Below are positions 54,627 to 63,825 of a stretch of 64,000 nucleotides of DNA, piece after piece. Under the pieces are notes generated by a model. The model worked only from the letters and a program-made list of their open reading frames with translations, did no database searches and was not told where the DNA came from. Each line of letters begins with the position of its first letter. Positions within the stretch are counted from its first letter, which is position 1. The DNA is from CPC320 sp002684375 (GTDB lineage: Bacteria > Pseudomonadota > Alphaproteobacteria > Rhodobacterales > Rhodobacteraceae): NCBI GenBank assembly GCA_965662545.1, contig CBFIHZ010000018.1:16813-80812 (forward strand), read 5' to 3'. Position numbers and translations under genes: made by a program.

Positions 54627-55004
54627 TTAGGCTTTGCGTTCTAAATCCTGAATGGTTTCGTTGCGGAGTGATTGCAATTCATCCATGGCGTGTTGCAACT
54701 GTTCTTTTTGCATGGCGAGGTCAACCAACTGTCGGTCAGCCATCTCAATCCAAGCTTTCATCTGCGCGACGGTACCTTCTTTTTCATACATCAACAGCCA
54801 CTGCCGGAGTTCCTCCAATTGAAAACCGAACCTGCGTCCACGGAGAATCAGCGTCATGCGGGCGCATTCGCGTGGGCCATAGAATCGCGCTCTGCCCTCG
54901 CGATCGGGTTGCAACAGCTCAATATATTCATAATAACGCAGCGTACGCGGTGTGACGTCATATTTTGCGCACATTTCTTTGAACGTTAGACGCGGATCAG
55001 ACAT
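54627..55004 (-). CDS. MerR-family regulator, second paralogue
   Basis: A 125-residue MerR regulator: winged helix MCAKYDVTPRTLRYYEYIELL and FYGPRECARMTLILRGRRFGFQLEELR, then a coiled-coil to the end. It lacks effector-binding Cys. It is 153 bp upstream of its paralogue on the same strand. The operator lies between the two, so it may be a second layer of control of the same operon. Confidence 0.87.
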   Translation of the reverse strand: MSDPRLTFKEMCAKYDVTPRTLRYYEYIELLQPDREGRARFYGPRECARMTLILRGRRFGFQLEELRQWLLMYEKEGTVAQMKAWIEMADRQLVDLAMQKEQLQHAMDELQSLRNETIQDLERKA

Positions 55005-55115
55005 GACTTCTCTCCCTTCCGCCCAAACTAAGGCGAAGGCTTGGCAAGGGCAACATAGAGGTTTGCAAATTTGTGCAAGAGAGCCTTATAGATAGACTAA
55101 TAATGGGGTTTCAAG

Positions 55116-55544
55116 ATGGCGACCGACAAGACCAAAATTGCCCGACAGTTCATGGAAGCTATTCCGCATGCGGTTGCGCTGGGTATGGCGTTTATCGATC
55201 TTGGCGACGGAGAGGCCGAGATGACCATGCCCTATGACACACGTTTTGTTGGTGATCCCGAAACTGGGGTGATCCATGGGGGCGCCGTGTCAACGCTGAT
55301 GGATACCTGCTGTGGTGCTGCGGTGATCAGTCATCCGGCTTGTGCAAGCGGCACGGCGACGATAGATTTGCGCATTGACTATATGCGGCCTGCGACGCCG
55401 GGGCAGGCGCTGTCCACCCGCGCTGTGTGTTACAGGGTTACGCGCTCGGTGGCCTTTGTGCGCGCTAACGCTTTTGATGATGATAAAACCCGTCCTGTTG
55501 CGACGGCGACGGGTGCTTTTACCGTCGAGGGGCGTGTTTCATGA
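55116..55544 (+). CDS. PaaI-family hotdog thioesterase, first of a pair
   Basis: A 142-residue hotdog-fold thioesterase. GVIHGGAVSTLMDTCCGAAV near 48-67 is the PaaI catalytic loop (HGG ... D), and DYMRPATPGQAL follows. It hydrolyses short acyl-CoA thioesters, perhaps clearing dead-end intermediates of the adjacent acyl-CoA pathways. Its stop overlaps the next start by 4 bp. It diverges from the MerR genes. Confidence 0.87.
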   Translation: MATDKTKIARQFMEAIPHAVALGMAFIDLGDGEAEMTMPYDTRFVGDPETGVIHGGAVSTLMDTCCGAAVISHPACASGTATIDLRIDYMRPATPGQALSTRAVCYRVTRSVAFVRANAFDDDKTRPVATATGAFTVEGRVS

Positions 55545-56065
55545 GCGCCGAGCCCTCTTTCAAGCGACGCCATCCTGAACCGGTCCAGCAGGTCAAAAAG
55601 CGCCGTGATGCAGCACTCAATGCGCTGGTGCAAGGCGTGCCTTATATTCAGTTTCTTGGGGTTGAATTTGACCGGCGAGGCGATGAATTAACGGCCCTTT
55701 TACGGTTTGACGACAAGTTGATCGGCAATCCGATACTGCCGGCGTTGCACGGAGGGGCGATTGCGGCCTTTCTTGAGATCACAGCGATTATTGAGCTGAG
55801 TTGGTCGCTAATCTGGGCAGATATGGAATCTGGCGTTCTCGATTTGGCAACGCTCGAAGCGGGGAAACTGCCACGTTTGCCCAAAACCATCGATTTTACG
55901 GTTGATTATCTGCGGTCTGGTTTGCCACGCGATGCCTATGCAAGGGCGCGAGTGGCGCGCTCGGGGCGTCGCTATGCGTCGGTGAATGTCGAGGCGTGGC
56001 AGGACAAGCGCACGCGGCTGTTCACCCAGGCAACCGGGCATTTTTTAATGCCTGATAAGGCCTGA
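55541..56065 (+). CDS. PaaI-family hotdog thioesterase, second of a pair
   Basis: A 174-residue hotdog thioesterase with a ~30-residue N-terminal extension. The loop ALHGGAIAAFLEITAII keeps the HGG but replaces the usual Asp with Glu. VDYLRSGLPRDAYARARVAR follows. It overlaps the first thioesterase by 4 bp and lies 4 bp before the MATE gene, so the three form one operon. Confidence 0.85.
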   Translation: MSAEPSFKRRHPEPVQQVKKRRDAALNALVQGVPYIQFLGVEFDRRGDELTALLRFDDKLIGNPILPALHGGAIAAFLEITAIIELSWSLIWADMESGVLDLATLEAGKLPRLPKTIDFTVDYLRSGLPRDAYARARVARSGRRYASVNVEAWQDKRTRLFTQATGHFLMPDKA

Positions 56066-56069
56066 GCGC

Positions 56070-57389
56070 ATGGGGGATGATCGCGCAGCGGTCACCCACA
56101 GGCGGGTTTTAAACATTGCGCTGCCAGTTGTTCTGGCCAATGTGACCCTGCCTATTCTGGGCGCTGTTGACACCGCAGTGGTGGGTCAAATGGGAGCAGC
56201 GGCACCGATTGGCGCTGTCGGAATTGGGGCGATTATTCTCGGCGCGTTTTATTGGTTGTTTGGCTTCTTGCGGATGGGGACCGTCGGAATAGCCAGTCAG
56301 GCCTTGGGGGCGGGTCAGCATGGCGAAGTGGCCGCACTTTTGACACGGGTTCTATTACTGGGTGGCGGTGGTGGCGTGGTGTTTGTGATCTTGCAACAGC
56401 CGCTTTTTTGGCTTGCATTCCAGTTGTCGCCGGCCTCGCCTGAGGTCGAAGATCTGGCCAGTCAATATATGACCATTCGGATTTTAAGTGCCCCGGCGGC
56501 GATTGCGATGTTTGGTATCACAGGCTGGTTGGTGGCGCAGGAACGCACCCGCGCGGTGCTGGTGATCCAATTGTGGATGAACGGCTTAAATGTGGCACTG
56601 GACCTGTGGTTTGTACTGGGTTTGGGTTGGGGCGTCGAAGGTGTGGCGATTGCAACGTTTGTAGCTGAATGGAGTGGACTTGCTCTGGCGATTTGGCTGT
56701 GCCGCCACACTTTTATCACGCCACTGTGGCGCGACTGGTCACAGGTGTTTGATCGTGCGCGTCTGAACCTGATGTGGTCTGTTAACCGTGATATTTTGAT
56801 TCGTTCTCTGCTTTTGGAAATAATTACGGTGTCGTTTTTATTTCTTGGCGCCGATTTTGGCGATGTGACGTTGGCGGCCAATCAGGTGCTGTTGCAGTTT
56901 TTACAGATTGCCGCCCACGGCCTGGACGGGTTTGCCTTTGCCGCAGAAGCGCTTGTTGGACAGGCGTTTGGGGCTCGATTACGTCACCAAGTGCGGCGCG
57001 CGGCGCTGTTGGCAGGCGTTTGGGGAGGCATCAGCGCGCTGGCTCTCGCGCTTGGATTTTCACTGTTTGGAGGCGCGGTTATCGACATCATGACCACCGC
57101 GCCCGAGGTCCGCCTGGTGGCTCGTGACTATCTGCCCTACATGGTGATCGCCCCACTTTTGGCTGTCGGACCGTTCATTCTGGATGGAATTTTCGTCGGA
57201 GCAACCCGCAGCCGCGACATGCGCAACATGATGTTTGTCAGTTTTGTCATCTATGCTTTGGCGGTTTTGTGTCTGTTGCCATCTTTGGACAACCATGGCC
57301 TTTGGATGGCTTTGCTGGTTTCGTTTGTGGCGCGGGGGCTGACACTTGGCCTGCGCTACCGGGCGCTTGAACAAGCCGCCCTGCATTGA
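56070..57389 (+). CDS. MATE family efflux transporter (DinF-like)
   Basis: A 439-residue, twelve-TM MATE exporter. N-terminal VLANVTLPILGAVDTAVVGQMG and LRMGTVGIASQALGAG are typical of the DinF branch, which exports organic cations or oxidised bile-type compounds using Na+ or H+. It sits in the inner membrane. Third gene of an operon with the two thioesterases, which suggests disposal of an acid released from a thioester, but this is inference. Confidence 0.9.
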   Translation: MGDDRAAVTHRRVLNIALPVVLANVTLPILGAVDTAVVGQMGAAAPIGAVGIGAIILGAFYWLFGFLRMGTVGIASQALGAGQHGEVAALLTRVLLLGGGGGVVFVILQQPLFWLAFQLSPASPEVEDLASQYMTIRILSAPAAIAMFGITGWLVAQERTRAVLVIQLWMNGLNVALDLWFVLGLGWGVEGVAIATFVAEWSGLALAIWLCRHTFITPLWRDWSQVFDRARLNLMWSVNRDILIRSLLLEIITVSFLFLGADFGDVTLAANQVLLQFLQIAAHGLDGFAFAAEALVGQAFGARLRHQVRRAALLAGVWGGISALALALGFSLFGGAVIDIMTTAPEVRLVARDYLPYMVIAPLLAVGPFILDGIFVGATRSRDMRNMMFVSFVIYALAVLCLLPSLDNHGLWMALLVSFVARGLTLGLRYRALEQAALH

Positions 57390-57916
57390 CAGGCCTTTGT
57401 GCTTCGGTGAAAAAGTCCACATTCTGAATAGGTTACATTACCAACTGGGCACGTATAAGCCAGTTTTTAAAAATATTGGGAAATCTAATTCGAAATACTG
57501 TGTTTTGAGCAGTCTGGTCGTCGCTGTCATTTTATTGCTGCTAACGCTTGTCTGGGCCGATGAAATATTGACCACACTTGATGATTTGCCCTTTGTTTTG
57601 CCGCGTCGAACAGCGCCGTTCGAAGGTTTATCATTCGTTCGGTACATCAATCAGGACCTCAGGGGTAAGACCATTATTGCGACTGGGTTTGCTGCTTGAA
57701 AACATATGTATAAGTAGGGTGTTCCAGCCTTGAACGCTTTTGTGAAAGGTGGGGATCACGGCGGCAATCATAGTTGGTCTCATGCTGACTATGGCCTGTT
57801 AGGCGCCAAGGAATTTTGCAATGCAGTTAAAACACCGACAGGGTTCTTCAACATTGGCCCAGTGAAGGAAAGCTTTTTCCGTTTCCGCATTTGAGAAAGA
57901 AAGGCGAGAAATCAAG
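57390..57916. other. Gene-poor stretch with coding-like fragments
   Basis: A plus-strand frame around 57500-57699 encodes a TM or signal segment (LSSLVVAVILLLLTLVWADE) and ~50 residues; the next, 57718-57895, reads on to GGNHSWSHADYGLLGAKEFC and TPTGFFNIGPVK before a stop, with no good start. They may be decayed gene pieces. Neither matches a family I recognise. Confidence 0.35.
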
Positions 57917-58147
57917 GTGGCAGTACAGACGATATTGGCGGAGTTTGCCTATCAAAACGTGCGAGTATCTATCGACAATGACGAGTGGCAGTTCAACAGC
58001 CACCATTTGGATGAATTGGAAAAAAGCGACTTGAAAGCAACAGTGACCAGTTCAGATCCTTTTATCGCGCGCACGCAAGAATGGACCTGCCACTTCTGGT
58101 CACCCGATATAAGGCTTGCAGGGCGAGATGTGAAATTATCTTATTGA
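57917..58147 (+). CDS. Small hypothetical protein (uncertain)
   Basis: A 76-residue frame starting GTG after AAGGCGAG, reading MAVQTILAEFAYQNVRVSID and ending WSPDIRLAGRDVKLSY. Composition looks protein-like (mixed charge, Trp, His) but there is no domain I recognise and no paralogue in the window. It may be a remnant of a larger gene. Confidence 0.3.
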   Translation: MAVQTILAEFAYQNVRVSIDNDEWQFNSHHLDELEKSDLKATVTSSDPFIARTQEWTCHFWSPDIRLAGRDVKLSY

Positions 58148-58442
58148 TACAAATAAAAGAATTAACGCGGACCATTTGTTGGTCTTACTCAGCTGGTATC
58201 GGTCAACGGGTTGGGAGTTCATTCGCTGAAAGCGGCCCTGTCTGATCCTATTATGCCGCACCCGAAATCTATGTCGGCCCGAAGGATGTTTCTCATTTGG
58301 AGCGTGTAGGGGCGCAATAGCGGGTCTGCTGGCAAGTTTGTTTGTGTTTGGATCTAAAGGCGAAGGGGTGTTTGAACAACAAGAACCCACACCAGTAAGA
58401 TGTCTGTGCGATAGTGTTTTGTAGTCGCCAAGCCTGCCGCAC
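58148..58442. other. Non-coding stretch left of the methyltransferase gene
   Basis: No gene is supported. The sequence has the AACGGGTTGGGAGTTCATTC to AGCGGCCCTG type of degenerate intergenic DNA. A minus-strand open frame covers part of it but is low-complexity and lacks a ribosome site. Confidence 0.3.
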
Positions 58443-59252
58443 TTAAGGTTTCCGGGCTTGCAGAAGATAGCTCATGGGCAATTGTGCCGATCGTCCGGCG
58501 AAAATATCATACTCCACCTCGCGGATCGAATGAGGGAATTCCTCAAGCTTGGCGATTTGAAGCCCCGCGGCTGTGATGGCGCTTACGATTGCGCCAAGCT
58601 GATGGGGAAACCAATAGCTTTTTCCGGGATTGGCAATTTTTTCACCGTCATAGGTGATCAGACCGCTTTCAACATGGGGCTGTGTTTTGAAATACGAAAA
58701 AGTTGGAGTGTGTGGGGTCGTGCTCTCTGGATCAAACATCTCTAAAAAGGGGTGGGTTTCATAAACCAGCATATGGCCATCCGGTCGCAACAGGCCTGCG
58801 GCAATTTCAAAAAACCGGATGAGATCAGGCATCCAGTTCAGAACGCCTATGGTAATCAGGGCGATGTCAAAATCCTGCTCGATATTATTTGGCAATGCAT
58901 AGATATCGCGACATAAAAATTGGCAGTTATGCCCAGAGATGGCTTGCAGTGTTTGGGCTTGTTGTAAAAATTGCTGCGATTGATCCAACCCCAACCCCCG
59001 GCGCGCGCCAAGGGAAAAGGTTGACAGAATCTCGCGCCCGTTGTTGCATCCGATTTGCACAAGCTTGGCGCCGTCCACCCCGGCTGAGGTTAAAGCAGCG
59101 GAAACAATATCATCCAGAACCGAATAAGACTTTTCAGCAAAACCCAGTTTTAGTGCGGACCATTGATCTGACTGCTCATGGTATTTTGCCGATGCATCCC
59201 ATTGGTTGCGGTTGGCTGCTGTGATGTGTTTTGTGGTTGCAGGTGACCTCAT
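58443..59252 (-). CDS. Class I SAM-dependent methyltransferase
   Basis: A 269-residue Rossmann methyltransferase. The SAM motif I LVQIGCNNGREILSTFSLG is near 65-83, acidic loop GLDQS near 91-95, and motif IV IALITIGVLNWM near 130-141, after which PDGHMLVYETHPF. It resembles ubiquinone/menaquinone or tRNA-linked methylases only in general. N-terminal HEQSDQWSALKLGFAEKSYS is typical of a small Rhodobacterales group. Substrate unknown. It stands alone, with weak ribosome site. Confidence 0.82.
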   Translation of the reverse strand: MRSPATTKHITAANRNQWDASAKYHEQSDQWSALKLGFAEKSYSVLDDIVSAALTSAGVDGAKLVQIGCNNGREILSTFSLGARRGLGLDQSQQFLQQAQTLQAISGHNCQFLCRDIYALPNNIEQDFDIALITIGVLNWMPDLIRFFEIAAGLLRPDGHMLVYETHPFLEMFDPESTTPHTPTFSYFKTQPHVESGLITYDGEKIANPGKSYWFPHQLGAIVSAITAAGLQIAKLEEFPHSIREVEYDIFAGRSAQLPMSYLLQARKP

Positions 59253-59334
59253 TGCGAATACTCAAATATCAAGCCTTTAAAACAGTGGCAACTATAGGCG
59301 GATTGTGAATGGGTCAAGTCGCCTTTGGCGATCT

Positions 59335-60399
59335 CTACAACCAGTCAGCGCGTGCTGTTCCTACGGCTTCGGAGACGTTATTGAAACCATCGCGTTGCAA
59401 TAAGGCATCAAGGCCAGTGGTGATGTCTTGCACCAGTGACAGCCCCGCATAGACCAGCGCCGAATACAGCTGTACCGCTTGTGCGCCGGCGCGAATTTTT
59501 GCGTAAGCGTCTTCGGCGCTGCCGATGCCGCCGACACCGATCAGGGGTAAATTGCCATCTGTCAGCTCTGACAAGCGGGCGAGAACCTGCGTTGAGCGTT
59601 CAAACAGCGGTGCACCGGACAAGCCGCCTTTTTCGCCGCGGTGGCGATTTTGCAAGCCGTCGCGGTTAAGCGTTGTGTTGGTAGCGATAATGCCATCTAT
59701 GCCAGACGACAGCGCAACCTCGGCCACGTCCTCAAGTTCGTGGCGATCCAGATCCGGCGCAATTTTCACAAAGATCGGGAGCGGGCGGGGCAGGGCGCTG
59801 TTGGTGTCTAATACCCCGGCCAGCAGTGCGCTCAACGCGGCTTTTCCCTGAAGATCACGCAGGCTTTCGGTGTTGGGCGAGCTGACATTGACCGTGGCAA
59901 AATCCAACGCATGCCCGCAATGGGCCAGTACTTTGGCAAAATCCTCAGCGCGATCCGAGCTGTCTTTATTTGCGCCCAGATTAAGACCAACCACCGCGCC
60001 TTTCGGGCGGTTTTGCATCCGGTCGGAAATCGCCACCATCCCGTCATTGTTAAAACCAAAGCGGTTGATGACAGCACGGTCCTCGGTCAGGCGAAACAGA
60101 CGCGGTTTGCTGTTGCCATTCTGGGCCTGCGGGGTGGCTGCCCCTACTTCTAGAAAGCCGAAGCCGGCCCGTGCCAGTGGCGCAATCGCTTGCGCATTTT
60201 TGTCAAACCCGGCAGCCAGCCCAAGCGGATTATCCAGCTGTAAGCCAGCGACGTGGCACTGCAACCGCGATGACGTCACCTCGCGGCGGGCAGCTACGGG
60301 GGCAATGCCCATCTGTAGGGCCTTCAGAGCAACCCCATGCGCCCGTTCCGGATCAAGGCGGCGCAGGGCAATGAGACCCAGTTTTTCGATCATCTTCAT
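59335..60399 (-). CDS. pyrD: Dihydroorotate dehydrogenase (quinone), class 2
   Basis: A 354-residue class-2 DHODH. The N-terminal amphipathic helices (MIEKLGLIALRRLDPERAHG) mediate membrane/quinone binding; NVSSPNTESLRDLQ gives the catalytic Ser and GVGGIGSAEDAYAKI binds FMN. It oxidises dihydroorotate to orotate in pyrimidine synthesis. The ATG overlaps the DUF952 stop by 4 bp, so the two are coupled; in related genomes this DUF952-pyrD pair is common to my knowledge. Confidence 0.95.
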   Translation of the reverse strand: MKMIEKLGLIALRRLDPERAHGVALKALQMGIAPVAARREVTSSRLQCHVAGLQLDNPLGLAAGFDKNAQAIAPLARAGFGFLEVGAATPQAQNGNSKPRLFRLTEDRAVINRFGFNNDGMVAISDRMQNRPKGAVVGLNLGANKDSSDRAEDFAKVLAHCGHALDFATVNVSSPNTESLRDLQGKAALSALLAGVLDTNSALPRPLPIFVKIAPDLDRHELEDVAEVALSSGIDGIIATNTTLNRDGLQNRHRGEKGGLSGAPLFERSTQVLARLSELTDGNLPLIGVGGIGSAEDAYAKIRAGAQAVQLYSALVYAGLSLVQDITTGLDALLQRDGFNNVSEAVGTARADWL

Positions 60400-60734
60400 G
60401 ACATGTCTTCGGGGAACTGGTGCGTTCCATTCACCTTTGGCAAGGGTTTGGACCAAACGATATCGTCTAGATACAGAGCGCGGTACAAATGTGGGAACAG
60501 CGCGCCACCGCGTGAGGGCTCCCATTTTAAATCCGGACCCAAAAGGTCGGCCTCAAGCGCCAGCAACATCAGGTCGTCTTCCTGTGCAAAATGCTTGGCG
60601 GCGGTCTCAGCAACTTGTGCCGCAGTTGAGAAATGAACAAACCCATCCGCCAGATCTATAGGAGCGCCCTTGGTCACACCGCTGTTGGTCAACACGGCCC
60701 ATTCACTTTTGCGGAATATTTTATAGATAAGCAT
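60396..60734 (-). CDS. DUF952 domain protein
   Basis: A 112-residue single-domain DUF952 protein: MLIYKIFRKSEW, DLADGFVHFSTAAQVAETA, and the C-terminal FPHLYRALYLDDIVWSKPL. The family often pairs with pyrD. An ADP-ribosyl-like fold has been suggested for it, but no activity is known. First of the two-gene DUF952-pyrD unit. Confidence 0.9.
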   Translation of the reverse strand: MLIYKIFRKSEWAVLTNSGVTKGAPIDLADGFVHFSTAAQVAETAAKHFAQEDDLMLLALEADLLGPDLKWEPSRGGALFPHLYRALYLDDIVWSKPLPKVNGTHQFPEDMS

Positions 60735-60874
60735 GATGCGGTGATGCCTCTAACATGATCAGCCGTCAAGCAGGGGCAGGTGAAAATTATGACATCCGCC
60801 CCAATCAGGTTTTGACTTACACAAGCTATAGTGTCTTTAATGTCCATATAAGTATACTTTTAGGAGTATTTTGG

Positions 60875-62440
60875 ATGATTTTTAGATTAATTTTGAGCAT
60901 TATTTTTTTTAGCGTAAGTGCCGGGTTTGCGGCTGAAAATTATCGGTTAACCATTCTGCATACCAATGATTTCCATGCGCGGTTTGAGCCGATCAGCAAA
61001 TATGACAGCGCTTGTGGTGTGACTGATAATGCCGAGGGAAAATGCTTTGGTGGCTCCGCCCGACTGGTAACGGCGATTGAACTGGCCCGCCAACGCAACC
61101 CCAATTCAATTTTGGTAGATGGCGGCGATCAGTTTCAGGGGACACTGTTTTATACCTACTATAAAGGCCGGTTGGCCGCTGAAATGATGAACAAATTGGG
61201 CTATGACGCCATGACGGTGGGCAACCATGAATTTGATGACGGCCCGGAGGTTCTGAGCGGTTTTATTGATGCAGTCACATTCCCGGTTTTGATGTCAAAT
61301 GCAGATATCAGCGCTGAGCCGCGCCTGCTGGGCAAGCTGGCGAAATCTGCGGTCATCGAGCGCGGTGGCGAAAAACTTGGCTTAATCGGGTTGACGCCTG
61401 TAGACACCAGAGATCTGGCCAGTCCGGGGGACAACATAAGTTTCACAGATCCGGTGGCGGCAGTACAGCGTGAAGTTGACGAACTGACTGCCAAGGGAGT
61501 GAACAAAATCATCGTATTGTCACATTCGGGGTATGGCGTGGATCAGCGGGTTGCAGCCGACACTACAGGCGTGGATGTGATTGTTGGGGGGCATTCCAAT
61601 ACGTTTTTATCCAATATCTCTGATCGCGCCGAAGGGCCCTATCCAACGATGGTTGGCAATACCGCGATCGTATCTGCCTATGCTTATGGAAAACTTCTGG
61701 GAGAACTGACAGTTCTGTTCGATGAGGCCGGTGGGGTTGTCAGCGCTGCGGGAGAGCCGTTGATTATGGATGCAGGCGTTGATGAGGATGCGCAAACGGT
61801 ACGGCGGATCGCCAAGGCATCGGCGCCGTTGGAAGCAATACGTCAAAAGATTGTGGCCCATGTCGGGGCTGAGATGATCGTTGGTGGGTGCCGCGCGCGC
61901 GAATGTGAGATGGGGGTCTTGATCGCCGATGCGATGCTCGAGAGTGTGAAATCTCAAGGCGTCCAGATCGCCATTCAAAATGGTGGGGGTATTCGGGCCA
62001 GTCTTGACACAGGCGAGGTCACAATGGGCGAAATATTGACCATCTTACCATTTCAGAACACTCTCTCAACCTTTAGAGTTTCAGGGGCCACTTTGCTTGC
62101 GGCTTTGGAAAATGGTGTCAGCCAAGTCGAGGAGGGCGCAGGTCGCTTTCCACAGGTGGCGGGCCTTACCTATGCATTCGACCCTGCGGGCACGGTTGGT
62201 AAACGCGTAAGTGACGTACGGGTACTACACAGCGGCAGAGCTGTTCCGCTTGATCCCGTCAAACTGTATTCGGTGGTATCTAACAATTATCTTCGCAATG
62301 GAGGGGATGGGTACAAAATGTTCAAGACGGCCCAGGATGTGTATGATTTTGGACCCGATTTGGCCGATATCGTTGCAGAATATATGGCGGCTCACGCTCC
62401 GTACCAGCCGTACCTCGCGGGGCGGATTATTGAAAAATAG
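60875..62440 (+). CDS. Periplasmic 5'-nucleotidase / 2',3'-cyclic phosphodiesterase (UshA family)
   Basis: A 521-residue exported metallophosphoesterase. After the signal peptide (MIFRLILSIIFFSVSAGFAA), the two-metal sites are HTNDFHARFEP, GDQFQGTLFY, GNHEFDDG, SHSGYG and VGGHSNTFLS; the C-terminal nucleotide-binding domain has NGGGIRAS and YSVVSNNYLRNGGDGYKMF. It dephosphorylates external nucleotides, giving nucleosides that the cdd-deoA-deoB-add-upp operon can use. ATG chosen for TAGGAG and the signal sequence. It is a single gene. Confidence 0.92.
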   Translation: MIFRLILSIIFFSVSAGFAAENYRLTILHTNDFHARFEPISKYDSACGVTDNAEGKCFGGSARLVTAIELARQRNPNSILVDGGDQFQGTLFYTYYKGRLAAEMMNKLGYDAMTVGNHEFDDGPEVLSGFIDAVTFPVLMSNADISAEPRLLGKLAKSAVIERGGEKLGLIGLTPVDTRDLASPGDNISFTDPVAAVQREVDELTAKGVNKIIVLSHSGYGVDQRVAADTTGVDVIVGGHSNTFLSNISDRAEGPYPTMVGNTAIVSAYAYGKLLGELTVLFDEAGGVVSAAGEPLIMDAGVDEDAQTVRRIAKASAPLEAIRQKIVAHVGAEMIVGGCRARECEMGVLIADAMLESVKSQGVQIAIQNGGGIRASLDTGEVTMGEILTILPFQNTLSTFRVSGATLLAALENGVSQVEEGAGRFPQVAGLTYAFDPAGTVGKRVSDVRVLHSGRAVPLDPVKLYSVVSNNYLRNGGDGYKMFKTAQDVYDFGPDLADIVAEYMAAHAPYQPYLAGRIIEK

Positions 62441-62486
62441 AGCAGTCTTTATGGACGTCCGTCAGTCAAAGCTTTATGTTTGGTGA

Positions 62487-63098
62487 TCAATGCAATCGAT
62501 GTGGCCGTAAAATTGATTGTAAAGATAAATCACTGAGTTCCCGCACCAGGTCTTTTGTGAGGCCCCCCACCAATCCAGAATGAACGCAGTGTACTTGAGC
62601 CAAGATTAAAGATGAGGCCACTTTGGCCGTAACATTTGACGCAATAGCGCCTTGTCGTTTAGCTTTTTGCACCCAATGAAGAATCATTTGAAAGAAATCT
62701 GAACTCTCTGACTGCATGGCTTTTAAAGATGCCTGCCCAAGATCTCGCTGTTCTCGCGTTGCTTGCATCAACAAACAGCCCTGAGGGAACTGTTTGTGGA
62801 GGGCAAAAATTTTATCAATGAAATTGTCCACTTGAACCTGAAATGGTTTGCCATCGTTAATAATGCCCCCGAACGTATCTCTGACTGTCTGCCCGTAGAG
62901 CGACAGACATTCGGCAATAAGCCCGTCTTCACCACCAAACTCTCGATAGAGGCCTGGTTTGGATAAGTCGAGTTGGCGGCACAATTCGTTTAAAGATCTG
63001 GTCGACAATCCGTCATGCCAGTAAAGCGCCATGGCATTTTCCACGATTTGGCTTTTTGACGCTTTTCGTGGCCGTCCTCGGCTGCGTAGGGCTGTCAT
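62487..63098 (-). CDS. TetR/AcrR-family regulator
   Basis: A 203-residue TetR regulator. N-terminal helix-turn-helix ~15-60 (ENAMALYWHDGLSTRSLNEL, DLSKPGLYREFG) and an all-helical ligand domain. I chose ATG 63098 (GGAAAG upstream); ATG 63113 is an alternative. The ligand is unknown. It converges on the 5'-nucleotidase gene. A palindrome upstream should be its operator. Confidence 0.87.
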   Translation of the reverse strand: MTALRSRGRPRKASKSQIVENAMALYWHDGLSTRSLNELCRQLDLSKPGLYREFGGEDGLIAECLSLYGQTVRDTFGGIINDGKPFQVQVDNFIDKIFALHKQFPQGCLLMQATREQRDLGQASLKAMQSESSDFFQMILHWVQKAKRQGAIASNVTAKVASSLILAQVHCVHSGLVGGLTKDLVRELSDLSLQSILRPHRLH

Positions 63099-63113
63099 AT
63101 ATCTTTCCACCAT

Positions 63114-63825
63114 GGTTTCTTCGTCTATATCTTATTTATGTCTATATCACTGAACAGTGAGCCGTTTCAAACAACTCAGACATTGCTTCAAAATCACCAT
63201 AGTTGACGTGGCGTAATAATCAACCTGATGTTGACAAACGTGCGAAATGCAGCTGATCCGCGGACGTGGTCTAACAAACTTAGTAAAGACCATTTTTTCA
63301 TTTAAAATCATACGTAAGCGGCACTAGGCCCGGCCCTTTTTTGATTAATAGATCATGCTGATTTTGTTGATTTCAGTCTGTAAAAAATTGAAGAAATCAC
63401 CCGTTAAGTGTGGCTTTATGTATGATGATTTGGTGTAAGTCGTGCGCCTTATTAAGTGGGTATTGCGTATGAATTTTTTTCCATCGGGTTAGCCTGAGAA
63501 TGTGATTTGGCGCCGTGCCTGCAACAGCTCCGCTCAGATTTTGTTGAAAACGATGCATGGATTGCATAGTTCGCCGTAGTTTGGGCTTAGGGGCCAGCCT
63601 CGATAGAAATTAAGGCATTTGGTCTTGGTAAACCGTCGGCTTTGTGTCTTCATGCTATTGTTTGAAGTTCAGGTATTCGTGCGGTTTCATCGCGTGGATC
63701 CGGGCGCCTGCTATGGTCATCGTGTGGCTTGGTCTAGTTTCATTCCGGTTTATTTGGTTAAAATGCTAATAGCCTGTCTTGTTGGCTTGACGCGCTGGTT
63801 GATATTACGTAAACGGCCTGCTTGT
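63114..63825. other. ~0.7-kb non-coding region before the tRNA gene
   Basis: Apart from the TetR operator at its left end and the unmapped tRNA promoter at its right end, no gene or strong repeat is seen. The base composition is AT-richer than flanking genes. Confidence 0.45.
63147..63160. promoter_or_regulatory. Palindromic TetR-type operator TCACTG-AA-CAGTGA
   Basis: A perfect 6-2-6 inverted repeat ~50 bp before the TetR start, with direct repeats GTCTATATC at 63123-63131 and 63140-63148 (17 bp apart). Likely the operator for self-repression. No divergent gene is within 600 bp. Confidence 0.55.
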
